IMG/VR virus record: IMGVR_UViG_3300010149_000082
Span: 1 to 31,048 of that record
Direction: 5' to 3' (one strand)
From: a virus
DNA: 31,048 nucleotides
In this document: positions 16,718-23,264 of the stretch, in pieces
Position numbering within the stretch: the stretch's first letter is position 1
How the letters are laid out: every line of letters begins with the position of its first letter
The notes under the pieces: model-generated
The model's database searches: none
Told to the model about the DNA's origin: nothing
Seen by the model: the letters and a program-made list of their open reading frames with translations, nothing else
Position numbers and translations under genes: made by a program

Positions 16718-18554
16718 AAGCGATTGGATAGCTCCGCAAGTTCTACCTAAGTTCGACCCACACGAAACGCTCGCGGTCGATTTAGAAACTTACGACCCCA
16801 ACTTGATAAACCGTGGTCCAGGATGGGCAACGGGTGACGGCTACGTTGTCGGGATCGCTATCGCATCAGATTCATGGTCAGGGTATTTACCGATACGGCA
16901 CGAAAACGGTGGCAACTTAGAGGAAGAAGTTGTCCTACGCTGGCTCAAAAGAACCTTTGAAAATCATAAAGGTACGATGGTTTTCCATAACGCACTTTAT
17001 GATGTTGGCTGGCTAAAACGTGAAGGTGTGGAGCTAACTTGCAGGCTACGCGATACGATGTTTGCAGCGCCATTGTTAGATGAAAACCGCCGGTCATACT
17101 CGCTAAACAACTTAGGTAAAGATTTACTAGCTGAGGAAAAAGACGAAACGCTACTCGAGATGGCAGCGAAAGCGTGGGGCGTAAACGCAAAGAGCGGCAT
17201 GTGGTCGCTCCCAGCGAAGTATGTGGGGCCGTATGCGGAACAGGACGCAGTCCTAACGCTACGCCTGTGGAAGACGCTAGGGAAGCGTATAGAGGCCGAG
17301 GGGCTACAGAAGATATTCGACCTAGAGTGCGACCTTATACCGCTGCTGATCGAGATGCGATGGCGCGGCGTTCGGATCGACACGGCCCGAGCAGAACAAG
17401 CCTCGGAGCAAATGTCTAAGAAAGAACAGCAACTACTCGTAGAAATTAAGAGACGGTTCGGTATCAACGTAGATATTTGGGCGAGCGCGTCAATACAAAA
17501 AGCGTTCGACGCCAATGACTTATGGTATCCACACACTGAGAAAGGTGCACCTAGTTTCCAAGGCCCGTGGTTAGAAGCTCACGACCACGACCTTCCGAAG
17601 ATGATCGTCGAAGCTCGACGTATCAATAAAGCTCGGACTACGTTTATCGAAGGAGCGATCTTAGAATATTCGCACCACGGTCGGATACATGCCGAAGCGC
17701 ACCCGCTAAAGAATGACGGCGGCGGTACAGTAACAGGGCGGTTTAGTTACTCGAACCCAAACCTTCAGCAAGTTCCTGCGAGAGACCCAGAGATCGGTAA
17801 GCTGATTCGATCGCTCTTTATCCCCGAAGAAGGAGCAACGTGGGGAGTATTCGATTACTCTCAACAAGAGCCTCGGATTACCGTACATTATTCGTCGTTA
17901 CTTGGACTCGAAGGAGCAGCTGACGCTGTAAACGCATACTCTAACGAAGGCGCTGACTTTCACCAGATCGTAGCGGATATGGCTGGTATCCCCCGCAAAC
18001 AAGCTAAGAATATCAACCTTGGTCTAACGTATGGGATGGGCCGCGAAAAGCTCATTAAAGAACTAGGACTAGAGTCAGACGAAGCTGGGAAACTACTCGA
18101 CCTGTACCATAGTCGTGTTCCTTTTATTCGAGGCATACAAAACATGTGTACTCGGATGGCAGAGCAGCGAGGCTATATAACAACGCTCGGTGGTCGTAAA
18201 TGCCATTTCGATTTGTGGGAGCCGGTCGGATATCTACACGGTGAAAAACATGCGCCGTTACCCAGACAAGAAGCGGTAGATAAGCATGGCGATAATCTCA
18301 AGCGGTCGTTTACATATAAAGCACTAAACAAGCTGATCCAAGGATCGGCTGCGGATATGACGAAACTCGCTATGAGAGATTTGTGGAAAGAAGGATTAGT
18401 CCCACATATCGGTATACATGACGAACTCGATTATTCGATCTTTAATAAAGAACAATCAGACATGGTGATCGATCGAATGGTCAACTGCGTCGATTTAAAA
18501 GTTCCACTAGTAGTGGATTACGAAACCGGAATAAATTGGGGTGAAGCTAAATGA
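16692..18554 (+). CDS. polA-like: Family A (Pol I-type) DNA polymerase with 3'-5' exonuclease
   Basis: AGGAGG sits 8 bases before this ATG. The 620-residue product has proofreading motifs ExoI VDLETYD (D30, E32), ExoII FHNALYD (98-104) and ExoIII YAEQD (181-185). The polymerase motifs are motif A DYSQQEPR (388-395, D388), motif B RKQAKNINLGLTYG (435-448) and motif C HDE (576-578). No 5'-3' exonuclease domain is present, as is usual for phage replicative Pol A. The residue at the E. coli Phe762 position is Leu443, a known variant in aquatic phage polymerases. Motif A has Gln and Pro at the Ile709 and Leu711 positions. It should be the main replicative polymerase. Its stop overlaps the next start as ATGA. 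Confidence 0.97.
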   Translation: MQIPLIQPESDWIAPQVLPKFDPHETLAVDLETYDPNLINRGPGWATGDGYVVGIAIASDSWSGYLPIRHENGGNLEEEVVLRWLKRTFENHKGTMVFHNALYDVGWLKREGVELTCRLRDTMFAAPLLDENRRSYSLNNLGKDLLAEEKDETLLEMAAKAWGVNAKSGMWSLPAKYVGPYAEQDAVLTLRLWKTLGKRIEAEGLQKIFDLECDLIPLLIEMRWRGVRIDTARAEQASEQMSKKEQQLLVEIKRRFGINVDIWASASIQKAFDANDLWYPHTEKGAPSFQGPWLEAHDHDLPKMIVEARRINKARTTFIEGAILEYSHHGRIHAEAHPLKNDGGGTVTGRFSYSNPNLQQVPARDPEIGKLIRSLFIPEEGATWGVFDYSQQEPRITVHYSSLLGLEGAADAVNAYSNEGADFHQIVADMAGIPRKQAKNINLGLTYGMGREKLIKELGLESDEAGKLLDLYHSRVPFIRGIQNMCTRMAEQRGYITTLGGRKCHFDLWEPVGYLHGEKHAPLPRQEAVDKHGDNLKRSFTYKALNKLIQGSAADMTKLAMRDLWKEGLVPHIGIHDELDYSIFNKEQSDMVIDRMVNCVDLKVPLVVDYETGINWGEAK

Positions 18555-18763
18555 TGCGAATACAAAGTCTTTCGCAAGAAGATATCGCGAAAAACGAAGA
18601 AACCTATAAACAGATTTTTCAACTGTATGATAGCGGTACGATGACTCTTAAAGAGATCGGACAGATCTATAACGTAAGTAAGCAGCGGATCTGGCAGATC
18701 GTAACAAAAATTCAAAAGGGCAACGGAGACTACTATCATGAGCACCGGAATAAAGGAAGCTAA
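18551..18763 (+). CDS. Small helix-turn-helix protein, sigma region 4-like
   Basis: The 70-residue product contains MTLKEIGQIYNVSKQRIWQI at about residues 31-50. This matches the pattern of sigma-70 region 4.2 (L-x-E-I-G-x-x-x-x-V-S/T-x-x-R-I-x-Q-I), the part that reads the -35 element. The N-terminal half is a charged helix and the C-terminus is basic and short. It could bind promoters or act as an anti-sigma mimic, or it may simply be a small HTH regulator. The start overlaps the polymerase stop as ATGA, with a second in-frame ATG at 18554. Confidence 0.75.
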   Translation: MMRIQSLSQEDIAKNEETYKQIFQLYDSGTMTLKEIGQIYNVSKQRIWQIVTKIQKGNGDYYHEHRNKGS

Positions 18764-19067
18764 AATGTTTGGGAGCGGTGAATTTGAGATCCAATGCGAT
18801 GAAGAACAAGTAAAAGTCATTTTCGACACGATTAACGCGTGGTTAGAAGAGATGCGCGGAGACGGCGATGTCGATATGATGGACGTATACAAAGCTATGG
18901 TATTCGTCGGATCGGTAAACCTGATCCACCTTCTGGACTACACGATCGAAGAGGCAGATCAGCTTATGGAAGAAATTAGAGCTAACGCTTTTGAACTGCT
19001 AGAAATTTTCGGAGATCGAGAGAGTATTCTCGAAAAGATCTCTGAAGAAGGGATGATTAGGCACTAA
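18738..19067 (+). CDS. Acidic helical protein of unknown function (109 aa)
   Basis: The product is strongly acidic and helical, with segments such as EEQVKVIFDTINAWLEEMRG, MVFVGSVNLIHLLDYTI and QLMEEIRANAFELLEI. No domain is recognised. It overlaps the HTH gene by 26 bases and shares one base with the start of the 36-residue membrane peptide. An in-frame ATG lies near 18765, after AGGAAG, and could be the true start, giving about 100 residues beginning MFGSGEFEI. Confidence 0.6.
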   Translation: MSTGIKEAKMFGSGEFEIQCDEEQVKVIFDTINAWLEEMRGDGDVDMMDVYKAMVFVGSVNLIHLLDYTIEEADQLMEEIRANAFELLEIFGDRESILEKISEEGMIRH

Positions 19068-19177
19068 TGAAGCCCAAGCGCGATGACATAATCACGGGAA
19101 TACTAGTAGGTATCTCGATTATCATCGGGATATTTATTCTTAGTTTTGTATTGCAGATACTAGTAACACATGGCTAA
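19067..19177 (+). CDS. 36-residue single-pass membrane peptide
   Basis: This short frame fills the gap between two larger genes. Its ATG shares one base with the preceding stop (TAATG), and its stop lies 8 bases inside the following nuclease gene. The peptide starts MKPKRDD, then has an uninterrupted hydrophobic stretch of about 26 residues rich in Ile, Leu, Val and Phe (roughly residues 8-33), and ends THG. The positive N-terminus suggests an N-in topology. No strong ribosome binding site is visible, so expression would depend on coupling. It could be a small holin-like or inner-membrane modulator; that is speculation. Confidence 0.55.
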   Translation: MKPKRDDIITGILVGISIIIGIFILSFVLQILVTHG

Positions 19178-19559
19178 AGAATCACAGTTCTGGTCTCTAA
19201 TGAAACCGCATATCCCTAACGAAGCTCACGTTCAGCGGATCGAGACTGGCGGGACAGGGAAGGGAGTACCGGACGTAAACTACTGTCAGAACGGCAAAGA
19301 GATCTGGATCGAGCTTAAATCCATCAAAGGCAATAAGTCGGAGTTGAGTCCATTCCAGATCGCTTGGCTTTACAATCGAGCCAAAGCAGGCGGCAACTGT
19401 TTCGTACTGATTAGAAAGAATAGAGAGATTAAATTATTCCAGCCGACTGAGCTAAAAGAGATACAAGAGCTTAGTTGGAAAAGCGAGTCTGCCGTTACTC
19501 TGGAGGCTCCGTACGATTGGAAAACCCTGTTTACTTTTATCTTTAAGGCGTCGGCTTAG
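19170..19559 (+). CDS. VRR-NUC domain nuclease (PD-(D/E)XK type)
   Basis: The 129-residue product shows the VRR-NUC catalytic pattern: GVPD at residues 32-35 (Asp35) and IWIELK at 45-50 (Glu48, Lys50), followed by LSPFQIAWL, where the Gln is part of the family signature, and a strand NCFVLIRK. These nucleases cut branched or flapped DNA in replication and repair and can act as phage junction resolvases. It is the last gene of the P2 cassette, and its stop TAG merges with the P3 promoter core. Confidence 0.85.
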   Translation: MAKESQFWSLMKPHIPNEAHVQRIETGGTGKGVPDVNYCQNGKEIWIELKSIKGNKSELSPFQIAWLYNRAKAGGNCFVLIRKNREIKLFQPTELKEIQELSWKSESAVTLEAPYDWKTLFTFIFKASA

Positions 19560-19562
19560 TGC

Positions 19563-19591
19563 TTTACTTTCGTAACCCTCGCGGCTAAAGT
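19563..19591 (+). promoter_or_regulatory. Phage promoter P3 with leader hairpin
   Basis: TTTACT at 19563-19568, a 17-bp spacer and TAAAGT at 19586-19591. The block TAGTGCTTTACTTTCG begins with the stop of the nuclease gene. The leader has a hairpin GTAGCGC (19599-19605) / GCGTTAC (19613-19619) with one G-U pair, then TTAGAAAG and AAAGGAG before the DUF932 gene. Confidence 0.78.
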
Positions 19592-19657
19592 ATTAAAAGT
19601 AGCGCCGTGACAGCGTTACGAACATTTAGAAAGTAGAACTTACAAAGGAGACTACCC

Positions 19658-20674
19658 ATGGTAGCAGCAGTAGAAAGTATGGCGTGGACAGGCCAAGTGC
19701 CTTGGCACGGAGAAGGCGTGGAAGTTGACGGTACGTTAACACCACATGAGATGATGGTCGCCGCCGGTCTAGACTGGTCGGTAGACAAGCGTCCTTTATA
19801 TACGCTGGCGCGGCCCGTTAGCGAATACGAAAAAGACGCTGACGGTAATATCATTCTTGACGAGGTTATGGAACACCCTGACCGCTTTAGTATTATGCGC
19901 GATAGCGACAATACGATCCTCGGTACTTGTTCACAAGATTACCAACCTATCCAAAACGAACGCATCTTCGACTTCTTCCAGAAGTTCGCTAAACACGCCA
20001 ATATCTCTATGGAGACGGCGGGTAGCTTACGAGGCGGTAAGGATATCTTCGGACTTGCTAGGCTAAACGATAGCTTCGAACTTCCTGGAGGCGACGAGAT
20101 TAACGGCTTCGTACTATTTCGTCAGCCACACCAGCCAGGATATGCGATGTCTATACGCGATACCGAAGTGCGAGTCGTATGTAGCAATACGTTGCAACTA
20201 GCGTTAAAGCAAACAGCAACCGCTGAGTTTCGTATGTCGCACCGTACCGCGTTTGACGATATCCGAGAAGAGGAAGCTCTTAAAACTATGGGCGCTGTAT
20301 ACGAGCGGCGTGCAGAGTTTAAGGAAGCGGCTGAGTTCTTATCCAAGACGAAAGCTAAAGACGGTCAGGTTCTAGAGTTTATCTCTAACTTGTACCAACC
20401 GAAGCTGTTGGAAGATCACAAGCTCGAAGACGGCCCGTTACGCGATGCGCTAAATAATACCGCTAAGACGGTGTTCGAAGCGTTAGTCACCTCTCCAGGA
20501 GCCGACGCTAAATCAGCTAAGGGTACATGGTGGGGCGCGGTAAACGCTGTGACGTTTGTTGAAGACCATCAGCGTACCGGCGAAAACCGTGTATACAACT
20601 CGATGTTCGGTAACGCGTCAGCGGCTAAGACCAAAGCGTTTAATCTTGCACTTGAATATGCGAAGGCGGCGTAA
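19658..20674 (+). CDS. DUF932 phage/plasmid-like protein
   Basis: The 338-residue product begins with the characteristic DUF932 (TIGR03299-type) pattern: MAWTGQVPWHGEGVEVDG, then PHEMMVAAGLDWSVDKRPLY, and later segments such as DYQPIQNERIFDFF, VLFRQPHQPGYAMSI and VRVVCSNTLQLAL. Proteins of this family are frequent on phages and plasmids and of unknown function, sometimes near recombination or anti-restriction genes. AAAGGAG lies about 7 bases before the ATG. It is the first gene after P3, with its own long leader, which suggests high expression. Confidence 0.88.
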   Translation: MVAAVESMAWTGQVPWHGEGVEVDGTLTPHEMMVAAGLDWSVDKRPLYTLARPVSEYEKDADGNIILDEVMEHPDRFSIMRDSDNTILGTCSQDYQPIQNERIFDFFQKFAKHANISMETAGSLRGGKDIFGLARLNDSFELPGGDEINGFVLFRQPHQPGYAMSIRDTEVRVVCSNTLQLALKQTATAEFRMSHRTAFDDIREEEALKTMGAVYERRAEFKEAAEFLSKTKAKDGQVLEFISNLYQPKLLEDHKLEDGPLRDALNNTAKTVFEALVTSPGADAKSAKGTWWGAVNAVTFVEDHQRTGENRVYNSMFGNASAAKTKAFNLALEYAKAA

Positions 20675-20980
20675 ATGGGCGAAGTAGTTAGATTGCACAA
20701 TGCGGTAGTTATTGACCAAGAGTTTATTAGTCAGTTGTGGTACTACCTAAACACGCTATCTGATCCAGAAGTTATCAATGGAAATCTTTCAGATTTTACT
20801 TTGATACAACAAGGCGCAGCAGAACACTGTTGCGCACTTGCTATAAAGATGGCGGAACAAGATTGTGGGCTTGGGGACTCGGTTATTGATCAAGATCGTA
20901 AAGCTCTTGAAGAATGGCTGATCCCCGTTAAAGCGTACTTAGAAGAAAACGAAACCAGACAAGAAGGAATTGATTCGTGA
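20675..20980 (+). CDS. Small phage protein of unknown function (101 aa)
   Basis: The start follows the DUF932 stop directly with no gap. The product is acidic and includes HCCALAIKMAEQDCGLGDSV and a C-terminal helix. No domain is recognised. It overlaps the next gene by four bases (GTGA), so the three genes of this cassette are coupled. Confidence 0.65.
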   Translation: MGEVVRLHNAVVIDQEFISQLWYYLNTLSDPEVINGNLSDFTLIQQGAAEHCCALAIKMAEQDCGLGDSVIDQDRKALEEWLIPVKAYLEENETRQEGIDS

Positions 20981-21168
20981 AAGATAGAACCCTCACTTTG
21001 CCCGAAGATTTACTACAGCTACAAGCTGAACTAACGATTATGCGCAGCGAATGTTTGCGTATGGCAGACCGCTGCCAAAGGCTGATCAGATACTACTCGC
21101 CAGTTGAAGAACCTGAGATGTTCGATACAGGTGAGCCTACATCAGCGTATGTCAACCAAGATCGGTAA
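20977..21168 (+). CDS. Small coiled protein of unknown function (63 aa)
   Basis: It uses a GTG start overlapping the previous stop as GTGA, with AAGGA upstream. The product is a helix rich in Leu, Gln, Arg and Met (LQLQAELTIMRSECLRMADR), followed by an acidic tail. No family is recognised. It is the last gene before promoter P4. Confidence 0.6.
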   Translation: MKDRTLTLPEDLLQLQAELTIMRSECLRMADRCQRLIRYYSPVEEPEMFDTGEPTSAYVNQDR

Positions 21169-21181
21169 ACCTAAATACTGC

Positions 21182-21210
21182 TTTACTTTCGGTAGCGTCG
21201 GTAGTAAAGT
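21182..21210 (+). promoter_or_regulatory. Phage promoter P4 with leader hairpin
   Basis: TTTACT at 21182-21187, a 17-bp spacer and TAAAGT at 21205-21210. A leader hairpin follows, CTGGT (21221-21225) AAAA ACCAG (21230-21234), then TTAGAAAG and, further on, GAAAGGAG before the ATG at 21272. The dyad TACTTT...AAAGTA spans the promoter itself, as in P2 and P3. Confidence 0.78.
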
Positions 21211-21271
21211 AGTAAACAAGCTGGTAAAAACCAGTTAGAAAGTATAACGTCATCATAGAAAGGAGAATGAC

Positions 21272-21658
21272 ATGGCAACAGCCAAAAAAGAAGCAGCCCC
21301 AGCTGCGCCAAAGAAACCTGCCGTTAAGAAAGTAGCCAAGGTATCTGCGATTAAAGTGACGAAAGCACCAGCCGCGAGTCGTGGTCGTGCCGCACAGCAC
21401 TTTAAGTACACCGGCAAGCAACTCGGGGAGACTACTGTCAAAACCCCGCAGTTCCAAGCCTTGATTATTTCAATGCAAGACATTGAAGCTACAGAGTTTA
21501 ATCGTGACGATTTTACGATGCAGCAAGTTGCTGATCTAGGTGTTCAGGAAGGGCATATCAGTATGCCGAATACTAAAAACCCAGAAAAGCAGAAAAAGCG
21601 AATTATCGCTTGCTACAAAAAAGCCCTGATCGATGAAGGTTTTATCGTACAGCTTTAA
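21272..21658 (+). CDS. Protein with Lys/Ala/Pro-rich histone-like N-terminal tail
   Basis: The first 45 residues or so are a basic, disordered Lys/Ala/Pro tail (KKEAAPAAPKKPAVKKVAKV), like bacterial histone H1-type or HU-tail sequences. The C-terminal 80 residues form a compact mixed domain (FQALIISMQDIEATEFNRDD, ending DEGFIVQL). I recognise no named family for the domain. A DNA-binding or nucleoid-associated role is inferred from the tail. It is alone between P4 and a very stable hairpin, with a strong GAAAGGAG site, which suggests high output. Confidence 0.7.
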   Translation: MATAKKEAAPAAPKKPAVKKVAKVSAIKVTKAPAASRGRAAQHFKYTGKQLGETTVKTPQFQALIISMQDIEATEFNRDDFTMQQVADLGVQEGHISMPNTKNPEKQKKRIIACYKKALIDEGFIVQL

Positions 21659-21665
21659 TTTGATC

Positions 21666-21681
21666 GGGGGCTACGGCCCCC
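21666..21681 (+). promoter_or_regulatory. Stable UACG-tetraloop hairpin between genes
   Basis: GGGGGC, loop TACG, GCCCCC: a perfect 6-bp G/C stem closed by a C(UACG)G loop, a member of the exceptionally stable UNCG class. No T-run follows, so it is not a standard intrinsic terminator. It lies 8 bases after a stop codon and 22 before the next start, so it may protect the upstream mRNA from 3' decay or tune readthrough. Confidence 0.7.
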
Positions 21682-21703
21682 ATAACTCTCAGGAGAAAGT
21701 AGA

Positions 21704-22396
21704 ATGAAGATTGCACCGATACCAAGAAGGCTGCATTCCCGCTCCATGGTTATATATACCGCGATGGAGAACTTGAACGGTTCAGCGACTCGCTTAGAGT
21801 TGTACAAAGAATCTCGGAGGATTTGGGCTGAAATAGCTCAAGAGAAACCACCGTCAACGGTAGATCAGTTTCAAAAAATACTGACCGCCTCAGCAATATC
21901 CCAAGGGTACGTTATTCGACAGAGCAGTCGAAAAACTAAGAACCCTGTTTACACTTTTGCAGCGTATGAAGTCTTTAGAGGTAAAGCTGAACCCGCGCTG
22001 TTATCACGGACGATGTACACTCTTTCGAAGGTCGAAAATGGCGAGCAAGTTATAAGTCCACAGCGTGTCGAAAAACTTGAACGTATCCTCGAAGATCCGA
22101 GTTCAGAACTTCCCCCACCACGAGAGTGGTCACCAAAAAGAGATACGCCTAAGCATTCGCAACAGGCTGTAAAAGAAGCCGCTGAAAAAGCTGCAGAAAA
22201 GCTAGAGCCGCCGAGCGATATACAAGAGATGTTGCAAAATATCGACAAAATTATCGACCGGCAAAAACCATCGGAGATTACAGTAACCCCGTCAAAGTTA
22301 GAAGTACCAATTTGGCCAGCCGTTATTGGAGTTTCGATAGCAGGGATCGCTATACTCGTAGCGGTATCGTTAAGCGTCCTAGCTTTCGCAGGTTAG
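21704..22396 (+). CDS. Putative tail-anchored membrane protein (230 aa)
   Basis: The product has a basic N-terminal domain with a winged-helix feel (SMVIYTAMENLNGSATRLEL, TASAISQGYVIRQSSR, NPVYTFAAYEV), then a Pro/Glu/Lys-rich linker with Ala/Lys helices around residues 150-175, and finishes with one hydrophobic helix at about 202-228 (WPAVIGVSIAGIAILVAV). That layout fits a C-terminally anchored inner-membrane protein with a cytoplasmic head. No family is recognised. CAGGAGAAAG precedes the ATG. The stop TAG is merged with the P5 promoter. Confidence 0.7.
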   Translation: MKIAPIPRRLHSRSMVIYTAMENLNGSATRLELYKESRRIWAEIAQEKPPSTVDQFQKILTASAISQGYVIRQSSRKTKNPVYTFAAYEVFRGKAEPALLSRTMYTLSKVENGEQVISPQRVEKLERILEDPSSELPPPREWSPKRDTPKHSQQAVKEAAEKAAEKLEPPSDIQEMLQNIDKIIDRQKPSEITVTPSKLEVPIWPAVIGVSIAGIAILVAVSLSVLAFAG

Positions 22397-22399
22397 TGC

Positions 22400-22428
22400 T
22401 TTACTTTCGGGGTAGTCGCCGCTACGTT
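22400..22428 (+). promoter_or_regulatory. Phage promoter P5 overlapped by inverted repeats
   Basis: TTTACT at 22400-22405, a 17-bp spacer and TACGTT at 22423-22428. The -10 lies in a perfect palindrome, CGTTATTAATAACG (22425-22438), nested in a larger dyad GGGTAG-tc-GCCG / CGGC-g-CTACCC (22410-22421 and 22437-22447). The leader also folds as GGCGC TACCC GCGCC (22438-22452), then ATTAGAAAGGAG. Confidence 0.72.
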
Positions 22429-22472
22429 ATTAATAACGGCGCTACCCGCGCCCCGATTAGAAAGGAGAACGT

Positions 22473-22715
22473 ATGACATTTATCACACCAGTTAAAAAGC
22501 TAGAACAGCTTTCACCAACGCCTGAGCAAGACAAAGCACTTGTAAAGGTATTCGAACAACACGTGCTGGATAGCCAGCACCCAGACTTTGCGTATATCAC
22601 GTTTACCGACTGGGTCGTTAAAGACGTACATAAAGCAATGTACGACGATTGCATTATGGCCGCTGTACCAAATATGTGGCTAGGTATCGAAACAGACGGA
22701 TATACGCACTCATGA
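22473..22715 (+). CDS. Small phage protein of unknown function (80 aa)
   Basis: This is the first gene after P5, with GAAAGGAG 7 bases before the ATG. The product is acidic, with FTDWVVKDVHKAMYDDCIMA and an aromatic C-terminus. No domain is recognised. It overlaps the next gene as ATGA. Confidence 0.65.
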   Translation: MTFITPVKKLEQLSPTPEQDKALVKVFEQHVLDSQHPDFAYITFTDWVVKDVHKAMYDDCIMAAVPNMWLGIETDGYTHS

Positions 22716-23083
22716 GTGCGGTAATCGTAGACGACGGCACAGTAGATGTCGTCGTCGAATATGACGGTTGGCGCAAGAGATATACCCAATCATATCGAGC
22801 AATGTTCGGTAGCGAGGAGGAGTTTTTAGATGCAGCGTTTAAAGATTTTTATGACGACCAAACGGATCGGCTTGATGCAGCGTATGACTCGTTACCGCGA
22901 GATATCACGCTCTGCTACAACGACGATTGTCGTGGCTGGAAAACCCCCGACGAACATCTCGAGGGTTACGCAGTAGTTAAATGTTTGATGGGCTGTAGCG
23001 ATTACAAGGTACTCTATAAAGAGTTACCGAAAATTACGGATGCGATGTGGAGCAGGTTACAACTCGAAGCATCCGATACATGA
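22712..23083 (+). CDS. Acidic phage protein of unknown function (123 aa)
   Basis: The ATG at 22712 overlaps the preceding stop as ATGA and is preferred over an in-frame ATG 63 bases upstream, inside that gene. The product starts with a beta-like segment, MSAVIVDDGTVDVVVEYDGW, has many Asp, Tyr and Trp residues, and contains two Cys-containing segments (LCYNDDCRGW and VVKCLMGCS) that could form a metal site. No family is recognised. The structured element at 23113-23237 follows it. Confidence 0.65.
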   Translation: MSAVIVDDGTVDVVVEYDGWRKRYTQSYRAMFGSEEEFLDAAFKDFYDDQTDRLDAAYDSLPRDITLCYNDDCRGWKTPDEHLEGYAVVKCLMGCSDYKVLYKELPKITDAMWSRLQLEASDT

Positions 23084-23112
23084 TTTGTGTGGGGGACATA
23101 CGACTCAGGCGA

Positions 23113-23237
23113 CTGGTAGCGTCAGGGGGTTTTCCTCTCTCCTGCTGGAGAGTTTTACGAGAAATAGGTTCGATGAAGTGTAGACCCCCAAGGGTAGTGA
23201 TGACCTTTTGTAATCTACCAATCGAACCAACTACCAG
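23113..23237 (+). ncRNA. Candidate structured RNA element (nested stems) in a 5' leader
   Basis: This 125-base stretch inside a 181-base gap can fold as a closed multi-branch structure. The outer stem is CTGGTAG (23113-23119) with CTACCAG (23231-23237). Hairpin CTCTCC-TGCT-GGAGAG lies at 23137-23152. Stem GGTTCGAT (23167-23174) pairs with ATCGAACC (23221-23228) and encloses GTAGA/TCTAC or the alternative GGTAG/CTACC. All arms are perfect complements. It ends 27 bases before the zinc-finger start. It could be a cis-regulatory leader or a small RNA; no known class is recognised. Confidence 0.5.
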
Positions 23238-23264
23238 ATTTACTTATTTAGAAAGGAGAAATGT

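Noticed and set aside
16997-17536. 179-codon minus-strand reading frame inside the polymerase gene
   Set aside because: It is fully antisense to conserved exonuclease and polymerase motifs, is rich in Ser and Arg and has no ribosome binding site. It is a shadow of the polymerase frame.
21666-21681. Intrinsic terminator at the UACG hairpin
   Set aside because: No T-run follows the stem, and the next gene has no promoter copy of its own, so it probably depends on readthrough.
23113-23237. tRNA candidate: a 7-bp outer stem and a GGTTCGA sequence suggest a tRNA
   Set aside because: At 125 bases it is too long, the GGTTCGAT arm does not form a T-loop hairpin before the 3' acceptor strand, and no anticodon arm with a 7-base loop and sensible position 37 is found on either strand.
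23239-23244. Promoter copy at TTTACT just before the zinc-ribbon gene
   Set aside because: It is 9 bases from the ribosome binding site, so there is no room for a 17-bp spacer and -10 before the start codon.
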